DNA of 64,000 nt from positions 4,550,001 through 4,614,000 of the forward strand of contig NZ_CP095376.1 of the NCBI RefSeq assembly GCF_023008405.1, read 5' to 3'. Shown in pieces: positions 51,682 to 60,674 of the stretch. Below the pieces are notes generated by a model that worked only from the letters and a program-made list of their open reading frames with translations, was not told where the DNA came from and ran no database searches. Both the position numbers and the translations under genes were made by a program. Source of the DNA: Amycolatopsis sp. FBCC-B4732 (GTDB lineage: Bacteria; Actinomycetota; Actinomycetes; Mycobacteriales; Pseudonocardiaceae). Each line of letters starts with the position of its first letter. Positions within the stretch are counted from its first letter, which is position 1.

Positions 51682-52956
51682 ATGCCCGAGGCGGGCTCTG
51701 CCGCACCGCCGCGCGCGCTCGTCCGCACGTTGCTCCGAAGCGGCACCCCCGCGGAACCCGCCGGGCCCGCCGATGACGGCGACCTCACCGCGGTCGGGGA
51801 CGCGACGCTCGCACGTGCCTCGCGCTACTGGGTCCTCGTGCCGCTGGCGTACCGGATCGCGGCGTTCGTCAAGGTGTTCATCGGGTTCGCCGCGGCCAAC
51901 GGCGGGGCCGGGCTCGGCCCGGTCCTGGGCGCGACCGTGTTCGCCGTCCTGACCGGCTCCGCCGCGGCGGTCTGGGTGCTGCGCTCCGGCGGCCTGCGGG
52001 CCCGGGTCACCGGCCGCGCCCTCGGCCTGGACCTGGCCGTCGGCGTCCTGCTCAACTTCTTCGTGGCCGCGACGGCGCCGGCGGCGGTCCAGCCGTTCGC
52101 GGTCGACGTGTCGTGGACGTGGCTGGTCAGCGCGGTCGCGATGTGGGCCGGCACCTCCGGGCTGCCCGCCGCGCTGTGGCTGTTCGCCGCGGCCGTGCCG
52201 CTGCGGGCCGCGCTGACCTTGGCCGGCGGCCTCCCGCTGGGCCACCAGCTCGCCCTGACGCGCTCGATCGGCTGCCTGGTCGCGCTGGCGGTGGCGATCG
52301 TGCTCGCCGTCGCGATCCTCATCATGCTCGGCGTCGGCACGCGGTTCGCGGTGGACATCGGGCTGCGGCGCGGGCGCGAGGCCGAACGCCGCCGGACCCG
52401 GCGGATCATGCACGACAGCGTGCTGCAGACGCTCGAAGCACTGGCCATTTCGGCGCCGGGCGACGACGCGCAGGCCGTCACGCGGCTCGCGGAACTCCGT
52501 TCGGTCGCCAAGGCGGAGGCGGCCGAGCTGCGCCGCCGGATCACCGAGCCGGTGCCGACCGGCCCGACGCGCAGCTTCACCATCGAACTCGCCGACGTCG
52601 CCACCGAACTGGCCCGCGACGGCCTGCGCACGCAGCTCGTCGCCGCGGACTTCGCCGACGACCACAAGGTCTCCCGCGACCGCCGCACCGCGCTGGTCGA
52701 AGCGGTCCGGGAAGCGTTGCGCAACACCGTGAAGCACTCCGGGACCAAGCAGGTCGTGCTCCGCGTGGAGGAACGCGACGGCGGCATCGCGGTGGTCGCC
52801 CGCGACCAGGGCCAGGGTTTCGACGTCCGCGACCGGCCGCCGGGCTTCGGCATCAGCCAGTCCATCGTGGCCCGGCTGGCCGAGGTCGGCGGGCACGGCA
52901 CGGTCGACTCCCAGCCCGGGCGGGGCACCCGCGTGACGATGTGGGTGCCGGGCTAG
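51682..52956 (+). CDS. Membrane sensor histidine kinase, NarL/DesK-like
   Basis: 424 residues. Five or six hydrophobic segments between residues 50 and 230 (for example VLVPLAYRIAAFVKVFIGFA, AVAIVLAVAILIMLGVG), then a dimerisation helix with the phospho-accepting His in RRIMHDSVLQTLEAL and an HATPase (EAVREALRNTVKHSG, ARDQGQGFDV, GFGISQSIVARL). It should phosphorylate a LuxR/NarL-type response regulator, but no response-regulator gene is adjacent, so it is an orphan here. ATG at 51682. Confidence 0.83.
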   Translation: MPEAGSAAPPRALVRTLLRSGTPAEPAGPADDGDLTAVGDATLARASRYWVLVPLAYRIAAFVKVFIGFAAANGGAGLGPVLGATVFAVLTGSAAAVWVLRSGGLRARVTGRALGLDLAVGVLLNFFVAATAPAAVQPFAVDVSWTWLVSAVAMWAGTSGLPAALWLFAAAVPLRAALTLAGGLPLGHQLALTRSIGCLVALAVAIVLAVAILIMLGVGTRFAVDIGLRRGREAERRRTRRIMHDSVLQTLEALAISAPGDDAQAVTRLAELRSVAKAEAAELRRRITEPVPTGPTRSFTIELADVATELARDGLRTQLVAADFADDHKVSRDRRTALVEAVREALRNTVKHSGTKQVVLRVEERDGGIAVVARDQGQGFDVRDRPPGFGISQSIVARLAEVGGHGTVDSQPGRGTRVTMWVPG

Positions 52957-53041
52957 GCAACGGGTCTGCGCTGCGGCACAAGACTCCCGCCACGACCGGG
53001 GCGCACCATGCCCGGACAGTCCCCCGCGGGAGGAGAAAGCC

Positions 53042-54478
53042 ATGGCCGAGTCGGGCTCCCTGCGCCGCGACGCGCTGGGCACACCGGGCGTCGTCTTCCT
53101 CGTCCTCGCCGCCGTCGCGCCGCTCACCGGCATCGTCGTCATCGCCTCGCTGGGCATCGCGCTCGGCAACGGCGGCGGCATGCCGGGTGCGTTCCTGCTC
53201 GCGGCGCTGATCCTGGTGCTGTTCGGGGTCGGCTACGCGCAGATGAGCAAGGTGGTCACCGGCGCGGGCGGCTTCTACGTCTACGTCACCAAGGGACTCG
53301 GCCGCCCGCTGGGCCTGGTCGCCGCGCTCGTCGCGCTGCTCGGCTACAACTGCTTCGTCGCCGGCGCGGTCGGGACGAGCGGCTTCTTCACCGCGAACGT
53401 CGTCGAGCAGGTCTTCGGCTGGCACACACCGTGGCAGGTCTGGAGCCTCGTCTCCGCCCTCGCGGTGTTCGCGCTCGGCCGCCGCGGGGTCGACGTCAGT
53501 GCGAAGGTGCTCGGCGTTTCGCTCGTCCTCGAGGTGTCGATCCTGCTCGTCCTCGACGTCGCGGTGGCCGCCCGGACCGGGCTGGACGTCTCCGCGTTCG
53601 CGCCGGGCGTGGTGTTCTCGGGCTCGATCGGGATCGCGTTCCTGTTCGCCTTCAACGCTTTCGTCGGCTTCGAAGCCACCGGGCTGTTCAGCGAAGAGGC
53701 CCGCGACCCGCACCGGACGATCTCCCGCGCGACCTACACGGCGATCGTCCTGATCGGGGTGTTCGCCGCGGTGACGACGTGGGCGCTCGTCAGCGCGACG
53801 GGCGTCGCGCAGGCCGGGCGGACGGCGCAGGACCACCTCGCGACCGGCGACCTCGTCTTCTCGATCAGCCGCACCTACCTGGGCCCGTTCCTCACCGACG
53901 TGATGATGCTGCTGCTGGTCGTCAGCCTGTTCGCGGCGCTGCTCGCACTGCACAACTCGGCGACGCGGTACTTGTTCGCGCTCGGCCGGGCCCGCGTGCT
54001 GCCCGCCGTCCTCGGCCGGACGAACGCGGCGAACGGGGCGCCGTACGTCGCGAGCGGGACGCAGATCGGCCTGGCCACGCTGATCGCCGCCGGCTACGCG
54101 CTGGCCGGGCTGGACCCCCTCGCCGACCTCACCGCCAGCATGACCGGCATCGGCACCCTCGGCGTGATCGCCCTCCAGGCACTGGCCGGCATCGCGGTCG
54201 TCGCGTACTTCCGCAGGCGGCGCGACCCGCGGCTGTGGCGCACCGCGATCGCCCCCGGCCTCGGCGGCCTCGGCTTGATCGCGGTGACGGCGCTGGCGAT
54301 CGTCAACTTCCCCACGCTGGCCGGCTCCGAAGCACCGGCGATCGCCCTGCTCCCGTGGCTGCTCGCGGTGGCGGCGGCCGCCGGTCTCGCCCTGGCGGCC
54401 TGGCTGCGCCGGCGACGCCCGGACGTCTACGCGGGCCTGGAGGAGCTCGGCCTCGACGCCGAACCCGCCGCTCGTTAG
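53042..54478 (+). CDS. APC-superfamily amino acid permease
   Basis: 478 residues with about 12 transmembrane segments, starting GTPGVVFLVLAAVAPLTGIV and SLGIALGNGGGMPGAF, and including TGAGGFYVYVTKGLGRPLG and AFNAFVGFEATGLFSEEARD (the consensus E-A-R-D-P following TM6). Ends with a short charged cytoplasmic tail. Likely proton-coupled import or exchange of an amino acid or related amine; specificity unknown. ATG at 53042 follows GGGAGGAG. Confidence 0.87.
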   Translation: MAESGSLRRDALGTPGVVFLVLAAVAPLTGIVVIASLGIALGNGGGMPGAFLLAALILVLFGVGYAQMSKVVTGAGGFYVYVTKGLGRPLGLVAALVALLGYNCFVAGAVGTSGFFTANVVEQVFGWHTPWQVWSLVSALAVFALGRRGVDVSAKVLGVSLVLEVSILLVLDVAVAARTGLDVSAFAPGVVFSGSIGIAFLFAFNAFVGFEATGLFSEEARDPHRTISRATYTAIVLIGVFAAVTTWALVSATGVAQAGRTAQDHLATGDLVFSISRTYLGPFLTDVMMLLLVVSLFAALLALHNSATRYLFALGRARVLPAVLGRTNAANGAPYVASGTQIGLATLIAAGYALAGLDPLADLTASMTGIGTLGVIALQALAGIAVVAYFRRRRDPRLWRTAIAPGLGGLGLIAVTALAIVNFPTLAGSEAPAIALLPWLLAVAAAAGLALAAWLRRRRPDVYAGLEELGLDAEPAAR

Positions 54479-54680
54479 CCCGCGCGGCGGCGGTCAGCCT
54501 CGTCGACCGCCACGGACAGTGCGGTCCGGCGGCCGCGGCACCGGGTGACCGGGCTCACGTGCGCCGGCGACGCACTGGTGGATCCACCGGCCGTGCACGT
54601 GGGCGGGGTTGGCCGGAACTCGGTGCTTCCTGGCATTCCAGCCACTCCCGGGCCCGGATCGAGCCCAGTAGGTTCGCCGC

Positions 54681-55106
54681 GTGTCGAAATTCCTGCTCTC
54701 GGTCCACGTCCTGGCGGCGGTGCTGGCCGTCGGCCCGGTCGCCGTCGCGGCCAGCATGTTCCCCGCCGCCGTCCGGAAGGGCGAAGCGAAGGTGACGGCG
54801 ATGCTGCACCGGATCTGCCGTGTGTACGCCTACGCCGCCATCGCCGTCCCGGTGTTCGGGTTCGGCGTCGCGGGCACCATGCACGTCATGGGCGACCCGT
54901 GGCTGCTCACGTCGATCGGCCTGACCGCCGTGGCGGCCGCGGTCCTCGCGCTCCTGGTGCTGCCGCGGCAGAAGCGGTTCCTGACCGGAGAGTCCACTTC
55001 GGACGAACTGGGCCGCCTCGCGATGGTCACGGGGGTGTTCAACCTGCTGTGGGCGGCGGTGACGGTCCTGATGATCGTGCGGCCGGGTTCCTCCACCGGC
55101 GCCTAG
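54681..55106 (+). CDS. DUF2269-type integral membrane protein
   Basis: 141 residues, four hydrophobic segments (FLLSVHVLAAVLAVGPVAVA, IAVPVFGFGVAGTMHVMG, LTAVAAAVLALLVLP, MVTGVFNLLWAAVTVLMIV). The early His in SVHVLAAVLAVGP and the Gly-rich first helix are typical of DUF2269. Function unknown. GTG at 54681. Confidence 0.68.
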   Translation: MSKFLLSVHVLAAVLAVGPVAVAASMFPAAVRKGEAKVTAMLHRICRVYAYAAIAVPVFGFGVAGTMHVMGDPWLLTSIGLTAVAAAVLALLVLPRQKRFLTGESTSDELGRLAMVTGVFNLLWAAVTVLMIVRPGSSTGA

Positions 55107-55198
55107 TGATCACACGCTCGATCAGCGCACCCCGGTTACCTCCCGGTACGGTGGGGTCACGAAACGACCCCTGACGCGCCGACCCGGAGGAATGGTCC

Positions 55199-56440
55199 AT
55201 GCCACAGCCCGAATCGGCTTCGAAGAACCCCGACAAGGGATACCTCGCCCTGCTCGGCTGGAGCCTCAACGCGATCGAAGCCCTCGACCGGTTCGACCGC
55301 CGCTACGTCGTGGTCGCCCCGGAGTGGGCCGGGCAGTACTGCGCCGAGCACGACATCCCTTACGTGCCGTGGAATTTCGAGCGGCTCAACGAACGTTCGC
55401 TGGAGATCGCGGAGATCCTCAAGGAAAGAGGCGTCGACGTCGCGATCCCGCTGTTCGAGGAGACCGTGGAGTGGGCCGGGGCGATCAACTCGGTGCTGCT
55501 CGACAACCCGCGGCTGTTCGGGCAGGCGATGCTGTTGCGCGACAAGGCTTTGATGAAGCGCCGGGCCCAGCTCGGCGGCATCCGGGTCGGCATCTTCGAG
55601 GAGGCCCACGACCGCGACGACGTGATCCGCTTCCTCAAGCGCGTCAACCAGACACTGCTCAAGCTCGACGGCGACCCCAACGACCCGATCCACATCAAGG
55701 CCTTCGACAAGGCCGGCTGCCTCGGGCACCGCGTCATCCGCACGCCCGACGAGATCGACACGATCCCGGACGACGAGTTCCCCGTCCTCATGGAGTCCCA
55801 CCTGGACGGCTGGGAGTTCGCCGTCGAGGCGTGGATCCACAACGGGAAGATCAAGTTCCTCAACATCTCCGAGTACGTCACCCTCGGGTACTCGGTGTTC
55901 GTGCCGGCGACGTCGGAGCTGGAGAAGTACCGGCCGCAGATCACCGCGCAGATCGAGAAGCTCATCAAGACCTTCGACATCGAGTTCGGCTTCGTGCACC
56001 CGGAGTACTTCGTCACCAGCGACGGCGAGATGTACTTCGGCGAGGTCGCCTACCGCCCGCCGGGCTTCAAGGTCTTCGAGCTGCTCGAACGGGCTTACGG
56101 GTTCAACGCCTACCAGGGCCTGGCGCTGGCCTTCGATCCGAAGACGACGGAGGAGGAGATCGACGCCTTCTTCCCGCGCGAGGTCGTCGACGCGTCCGGC
56201 GTCGCGGGCTGCTTCGGCGTCTACCCGCGCCGGCGGGTCGTCAGCGAGCTGCGGATCCCGGAGCAGACCCAGGACGACGACTACTACGAGTCCCACGACC
56301 TTTCGGCGCCGCTGGAGGAGACGGTCACCAAGCGGACCGCTTTCGGCACGCACTGGGGCCTGCTCTACTTCTTCGGCGACGACGCGTACCGGATGCGTGA
56401 TCTGCTGAAGGAACAGGAAGAGTACGACTTCTACGTCTGA
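55199..56440 (+). CDS. ATP-grasp domain carboxylate-amine/thiol ligase-like protein
   Basis: 413 residues, soluble. Pre-ATP-grasp Rossmann-like domain (residues 1-115, LNAIEALDRFDRRYVVVAPE) with VDVAIPLFEETVEWAGAIN, then the ATP-grasp fold: MLLRDKALMKRRAQLGGIRV, FPVLMESHLDGWEFAVEAWI (hinge and Glu), HPEYFVTSDGEMYFGEVAYR and RPPG (metal-binding Glu and Arg). ATP-grasp enzymes activate a carboxylate as acyl phosphate and join it to an amine, thiol or hydroxyl. The C-terminal 120 residues (FGVYPRRRVVSELRIPEQTQ) are specific to this protein. ATG follows GGAGGA. Forms an operon with the next gene (43-nt gap). Confidence 0.82.
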   Translation: MPQPESASKNPDKGYLALLGWSLNAIEALDRFDRRYVVVAPEWAGQYCAEHDIPYVPWNFERLNERSLEIAEILKERGVDVAIPLFEETVEWAGAINSVLLDNPRLFGQAMLLRDKALMKRRAQLGGIRVGIFEEAHDRDDVIRFLKRVNQTLLKLDGDPNDPIHIKAFDKAGCLGHRVIRTPDEIDTIPDDEFPVLMESHLDGWEFAVEAWIHNGKIKFLNISEYVTLGYSVFVPATSELEKYRPQITAQIEKLIKTFDIEFGFVHPEYFVTSDGEMYFGEVAYRPPGFKVFELLERAYGFNAYQGLALAFDPKTTEEEIDAFFPREVVDASGVAGCFGVYPRRRVVSELRIPEQTQDDDYYESHDLSAPLEETVTKRTAFGTHWGLLYFFGDDAYRMRDLLKEQEEYDFYV

Positions 56441-56483
56441 TCCGTCCGATGTGGAGGCCGGCACCCGACCCCGAGGAACACCT

Positions 56484-58499
56484 GTGAACCCGACCCCCGC
56501 CGCGACGCTGGACAAGCGCGTGGCTTCGCTCGACGACGCCGTGCAGGCCATGGCGGAGACCCGCGACTTCGGCAAGCACACGAAGCTGCGACGCGTCCTG
56601 GAAGCACTGCGGCGGGTCCTGCTGCTACCGGGCGGGCCCGCGGCGATCCAGACCCGCGCGCAGGCCATCGAGGAAGCCGGCGTGTTCGAGGGCACCGACT
56701 GGGCCACGCCGGAGATCCTCGTCCCGGCGCTGGTCGGCCCCGGGCTGCGCAGCGAAAACGGCGACACCGTCGTCATCGAGGCGACCAGCGAGCTGCGGAT
56801 GCTCGCCGTCGCCCGCGGCGACTTCGTGCACCCGACGCTGTCCGCCGAGGACGCCCGCCAGTTCCTTTCGCAGGTGCTGGCGATGAACCTCGAGCTGCTG
56901 TTCACCCCGCCCAGCGAGGCGGAACGGGTCCGCCAGGGCCGGACCGCGCAGCTGATCCGGGACCTGTTCCGGCACGTCGCCGACGAGGTCGGCTACGACA
57001 CCGTCCTCGACGAGGTGGTCGACGAGATCTGGCGGATCCTGCGCCAGCGCCCGATCCAGGTCGACCAGGTGCAGTCGCTGATCACCCGGATCGCGATCTA
57101 CCGCGGCGACCCGGACGTCGCACTGGGCGCGTCGTCCGGGCAGGGGCTCGACCGGCTCATCACCAGCCTCTTCGGCACCACGGAGGCGTGCCGGGAAGAC
57201 CCGGGGGTCGACGTCTTCCGGGCGCGGCTGGAGTCGATGGACACCGGTGCCCTGCAGTACGAGGCCACCGGGTTCGCCCGGGCGATGCACGACACCGGGC
57301 TGGTCTCGCCGTACCACGCGGAGCTGCTGCGGTTCCTGCGGCACGAAAGCGACTACCTGCTCGGCGAGGCGCTCGGGCTGTCCGAAACCGGGCGCAACTG
57401 CCTGCTGCGCTACCGCGACCTGGTGCACCGGCTGATCGAGGTCGCCGTGCACCCGCAGACCGCGCAGTGCATCTACGGGCTGGCGCTGCTGCTCGACCGC
57501 GGCATCCTCTACGAGCCGCCGGTGGTGCCCGCGCTGTGGCGCCAGCTGGCGCTGGACCTCGCGCCGGCCGCGCGCGAGCGGCTGACGACCGTGTTCGGCG
57601 ACCGGCCGGGACCGGCGGCGCGGCTCACCGCGGGTGTGCTGTCGATGCTGGGCCTGCCGCTCGGCGTCGGGCAGGGCGACAACCCGACCTGCCAGTCGGC
57701 CCGCGCGCTGTCGATGTGGGCCTACAACGACCCGGACTACCTGCTGCAGATCGTCACGTGGGCCGCGCGCGACGACGAGGTCATCATGCACTTCGAGGGG
57801 CAGCCGATCTCGTCGAAGGACAGCGCGGCCGGGCTCGCGGCCACGCCGCCGGCCGACCTCGACCCGGTGTCGCTGCTGGTGGTGCCGCACCTGGACCGGA
57901 TCTACGCCGAGATGGGACGCCGCTGCGCCGACCGCCCCGGCGACCCGCACCGGTGGGTCAACCCGGAGTTCCACGGCTGGTGGACCGCGCGCGGCTTCCG
58001 GATCAACGTCGACGTGGCGACCGGGCAGCTGATCGACCTCGACGACTTCTACCGGCACTTCCACGCGAGCTACCACCCGTTCTTCAACGGCGGCCAGCCG
58101 CTGATCCACCCGCAGCCGGCCGGGATCGCGGTCACCGACAGCGCGGCCCGCTACATCGGCTGGCACGCGATCACGATCCTGCGGGTCGGCCCGGACCCCC
58201 AGGGCGTCGTGCGGGTGTACTTCTTCAACCCGAACAACGACAGCGGCCAGGACTGGGGCGACGGCGTGGTCGTCTCCACCGCGGGCAACGGCGAGCGGTT
58301 CGGCGAGGCTTCGCTGCCGTTCGACCAGTTCGCGTCGCGGCTCTACCTCTTCCACCTGGACCCGCTCGAGCGCGGCCAGCCGGAGAAGGTGCCCGCGGAA
58401 GCCGTCGCCGGGATCCTCGGGTACGTCGAACGCAGCTGGGGCGCCGACCGGCTGCCGGCCGGCCGCCTCCAGGCCGCGAAGAGCCCACCGGAGTCCTAG
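56484..58499 (+). CDS. Uncharacterised 671-residue protein with papain-like Cys-His-Asn arrangement
   Basis: Not a named family to me. Residues 1-330 are largely helical (AQLIRDLFRHVADEVGYDTV, YRDLVHRLIEVAVHPQTAQC). The second half contains GQGDNPTCQSARALSMWAY with Cys403, YIGWHAITILRVG with His561 and VYFFNPNNDSGQDWGDGV with Asn582 in the Cys-His-Asn order of papain-like peptidases, acyltransferases and transglutaminases. NPEFHGWWTARGFRINVD and ASYHPFFNGGQPLIHPQPAG lie between. No signal peptide or membrane segment. Paired with the ATP-grasp gene, so it may process or use the ligase product. Start GTG at 56484 (GAGGA 7 nt upstream). Its stop shares a CTAG with the convergent GNAT gene. Confidence 0.75.
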   Translation: MNPTPAATLDKRVASLDDAVQAMAETRDFGKHTKLRRVLEALRRVLLLPGGPAAIQTRAQAIEEAGVFEGTDWATPEILVPALVGPGLRSENGDTVVIEATSELRMLAVARGDFVHPTLSAEDARQFLSQVLAMNLELLFTPPSEAERVRQGRTAQLIRDLFRHVADEVGYDTVLDEVVDEIWRILRQRPIQVDQVQSLITRIAIYRGDPDVALGASSGQGLDRLITSLFGTTEACREDPGVDVFRARLESMDTGALQYEATGFARAMHDTGLVSPYHAELLRFLRHESDYLLGEALGLSETGRNCLLRYRDLVHRLIEVAVHPQTAQCIYGLALLLDRGILYEPPVVPALWRQLALDLAPAARERLTTVFGDRPGPAARLTAGVLSMLGLPLGVGQGDNPTCQSARALSMWAYNDPDYLLQIVTWAARDDEVIMHFEGQPISSKDSAAGLAATPPADLDPVSLLVVPHLDRIYAEMGRRCADRPGDPHRWVNPEFHGWWTARGFRINVDVATGQLIDLDDFYRHFHASYHPFFNGGQPLIHPQPAGIAVTDSAARYIGWHAITILRVGPDPQGVVRVYFFNPNNDSGQDWGDGVVVSTAGNGERFGEASLPFDQFASRLYLFHLDPLERGQPEKVPAEAVAGILGYVERSWGADRLPAGRLQAAKSPPES

Positions 58500-59173
58500 C
58501 CGGGCACGCGGACCGCGACGAAGTCCGGCCGGCTCCGCAGGGCGAACCCGAGCGAAAGGTACAACCGGATCGCGGAGGTGTTGCTCGCCGCCGCGTGCAT
58601 CATCGGCGTCTCGCCGCGCTCGCGGATGCCCGCCGCCACGGCGAGCACGAGCCGCGTCGCCAGGCCTTCCCCGCGGTGGGCCGGGTCCGTGCAGACCGCG
58701 CTGATCTCGGTGTAGCCGGGCGGGTGCAGCCGCTCCCCGGCCATCGCGACCAGCGCGCCGCCCCGCCGGATCCCGAGGTAGGTGCCGAGCTCGACGGTCC
58801 GCTTCCGGAACGGCCCCGGCTTCGTCCGCTCCACGAGGTCGAGCATCTCCGGCACGTCGGCGAGCCCCAGCCGCACGGCCTCCGGCTCCGGCGCGGCCGC
58901 GACCCCTTCGTCCACCAGCTGGACGCCCGGGGTCTCGCCGACCACCTCCCAGCCGGACGGCGGCCGCGCGGCGGTGGCGGCGAGCACGATGGTCGTCCCC
59001 GGCCCGGCGAGCTCGGCGACGTCCAGCCAGTCCCGCGGCCCGGGATCGTCCGGCAGCGCGAGGAAGGGGGCGACGTCTTCGGGGTAGCGCACCACGCGGC
59101 CACGCCCTTCGGCGAAACGGGCGTGCGGACCGGTCAGCGACGCCAAGGCCGGGTTGTCGAGCGGAGAAGCCAT
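58496..59173 (-). CDS. GNAT family N-acetyltransferase
   Basis: 225 residues. C-terminal GNAT core: LGLADVPEMLDLVERTKPGP, VELGTYLGIRRGGALVAMAG, ISAVCTDPAHRGEGLATRLV (acetyl-CoA loop) and MHAAASNTSAIRLYLSLGF. The N-terminal 95 residues resemble the FR47-type extension. Substrate unknown. ATG at 59173. Confidence 0.85.
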   Translation of the reverse strand: MASPLDNPALASLTGPHARFAEGRGRVVRYPEDVAPFLALPDDPGPRDWLDVAELAGPGTTIVLAATAARPPSGWEVVGETPGVQLVDEGVAAAPEPEAVRLGLADVPEMLDLVERTKPGPFRKRTVELGTYLGIRRGGALVAMAGERLHPPGYTEISAVCTDPAHRGEGLATRLVLAVAAGIRERGETPMMHAAASNTSAIRLYLSLGFALRSRPDFVAVRVPG

Positions 59174-59248
59174 ACCGCCAGGATCCCCGCCCCGCCCGGC
59201 CAGGCGGCACCGGTCCCACATCCTGAGCGCCGCCGGTAGGGTGCGCTC

Positions 59249-59884
59249 GTGGGTTCGCAGGTCCCGGTGTGGATACCGATCGTCGTCGCGCTGCTCGGCC
59301 TGGCCGGGGTGCTCGCCACGCAGCTGCTGTCCGGCCGCCGCGAGGCGAAGCGGATGGCCGAGGAAACCGCCCGTGAAGAACGTCGCTGGCAGCGCGAGCG
59401 CGAGGCCCGCACCCACGAAACTCGCGCCGGCGCCTACGCCGAACTGCTCGGCGTCCTCGAAGCGTTCGACGCGGTCCTGTTCCGCGCGCTCCGGTCCCGT
59501 GAGCTCGGCAAACCCGTCGACGAGCACCAGGTCACCGAGCTGCGCGAGGTGCGGAGCGAGACCCAGCACGCGCTCGGCCCGGTCGTGCTGCACGCGCCGG
59601 AGTCCGTGCGGGAGCTGGTCAGCGAGGCGACGCTGCCGCGGATGCGGCTGACCTCGCGGCTGCTGGATCCGGACCACCCCGGCACGGAAAACCGCGCCCT
59701 CTGGACCGCGGGCCAGCGCGGCTACCGCCTCCTGCGCGCGAAGATGCGCCTCGACCTGGGGTTCGACGCGGAACCGCTCACCGCCATCGAGGCGATCGGC
59801 GCTCAGCCGACGGTGGTCAGCGGCTCGTCGGACAGCACCTCGGACCCGGCCGACACGACCAGCCTGCCGCCGCCCACCTTGTAG
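59249..59884 (+). CDS. Membrane-anchored coiled-coil protein of unknown function
   Basis: 211 residues: one N-terminal membrane helix (VPVWIPIVVALLGLAGVLAT), then a charged coiled coil (RREAKRMAEETAREERRWQR) and a helical domain (AYAELLGVLEAFDAVLFRAL, ETQHALGPVVLHAPESVREL). Found in many actinomycetes as hypothetical proteins. The last 27 codons (59803-59884) lie antisense over the end of the convergent zinc-ribbon gene, and that tail (SDSTSDPADTTSLPPP) looks non-conserved, so an ancestral stop may have been lost. GTG at 59249. Confidence 0.68.
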   Translation: MGSQVPVWIPIVVALLGLAGVLATQLLSGRREAKRMAEETAREERRWQREREARTHETRAGAYAELLGVLEAFDAVLFRALRSRELGKPVDEHQVTELREVRSETQHALGPVVLHAPESVRELVSEATLPRMRLTSRLLDPDHPGTENRALWTAGQRGYRLLRAKMRLDLGFDAEPLTAIEAIGAQPTVVSGSSDSTSDPADTTSLPPPTL

Positions 59885-60444
59885 GTGTAGTCGCCGTTCA
59901 CCGCGACGAAACCGTCGCCCGAGGCCTCGGCGGGCAGGACGATGTGGGTGTCGCCCGACGCCGTCTGCCCGCGGGCCTGGCCGTCGTAGAAGATCCGGCC
60001 GTCGGGCGTCCGGCAGATCGTGACCTGCGACTTCACCGTCTGCGCGGCCAGCAGCACGGTGCCCTGGCCGCCGGGCAGGTAGTGCGCGGCGTCGCCGGGG
60101 CACGGCTTCCCGGCCGGCGTGGCCGAGGTCGTGGGCGTGGACGTCGACGGCGTGACCGGCGGCGTGAGGGTGCCGGCGGTCGTGACCACGGTCCTGGTCG
60201 TGGGCAACGCGGGCGTCGTGTAGGCCGGGAACGGCCCGGACGCGGCGGGATCCGGCTTCGAGCGCCCGGTGAACAGCAGGACGCCGCCGACCGCGAGGCC
60301 CGCGACCACCATCAGGGTCAGCAGCACCCACAGCGCCCGGGCGCGGGCCCGGCCCGGCGCCAGGCTCGAGCAGGTGCCGCAGCGCCCGGCGGCGGGGTCG
60401 TTGACCGCGCCGCACTGCGCGCACATCCACGGGGTACCCGCCAT
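59803..60444 (-). CDS. Zinc-ribbon membrane protein with Thr-rich linker
   Basis: 213 residues. N-terminal zinc finger WMCAQCGAVNDPAAGRCGTC (four Cys, RanBP2/rubredoxin-like spacing), one membrane helix (ALWVLLTLMVVAGLAVGGVL), a Thr/Pro-rich extracellular linker and a small C-terminal domain (VTICRTPDGRIFYDGQARGQ, GDTHIVLPAEASGDGFVAVN) with two Cys. It resembles other actinobacterial zinc-ribbon/TM proteins of unknown role. Confidence 0.7.
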   Translation of the reverse strand: MAGTPWMCAQCGAVNDPAAGRCGTCSSLAPGRARARALWVLLTLMVVAGLAVGGVLLFTGRSKPDPAASGPFPAYTTPALPTTRTVVTTAGTLTPPVTPSTSTPTTSATPAGKPCPGDAAHYLPGGQGTVLLAAQTVKSQVTICRTPDGRIFYDGQARGQTASGDTHIVLPAEASGDGFVAVNGDYTYKVGGGRLVVSAGSEVLSDEPLTTVG

Positions 60445-60674
60445 CGGGCCTCCTTCGGCCCGGCGCCTCGCGGCGCCGTCACCTCATCGTCACCGACGAG
60501 GACGCCCGCTGCAACGGTCCCGCTTCGAACGGAACCGTCACGTTCGTGCCCGGGTTGTGCTCCGCCCCTTCGCCGGGTTCAGGCGAGAAGCCACGCCATC
60601 TCCTCCGATCGGACGAGAGCAGCATCCTCGCCGAACGCCGTGACCGCGCCGATCGGCGTATTTCGGCGGCACCC

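Noticed and set aside
55199..58499. Ribosomal-peptide (graspetide-type) cluster
   Set aside because: The ATP-grasp protein lacks the family context: no small precursor peptide gene is visible nearby and the partner is a 671-residue protein.
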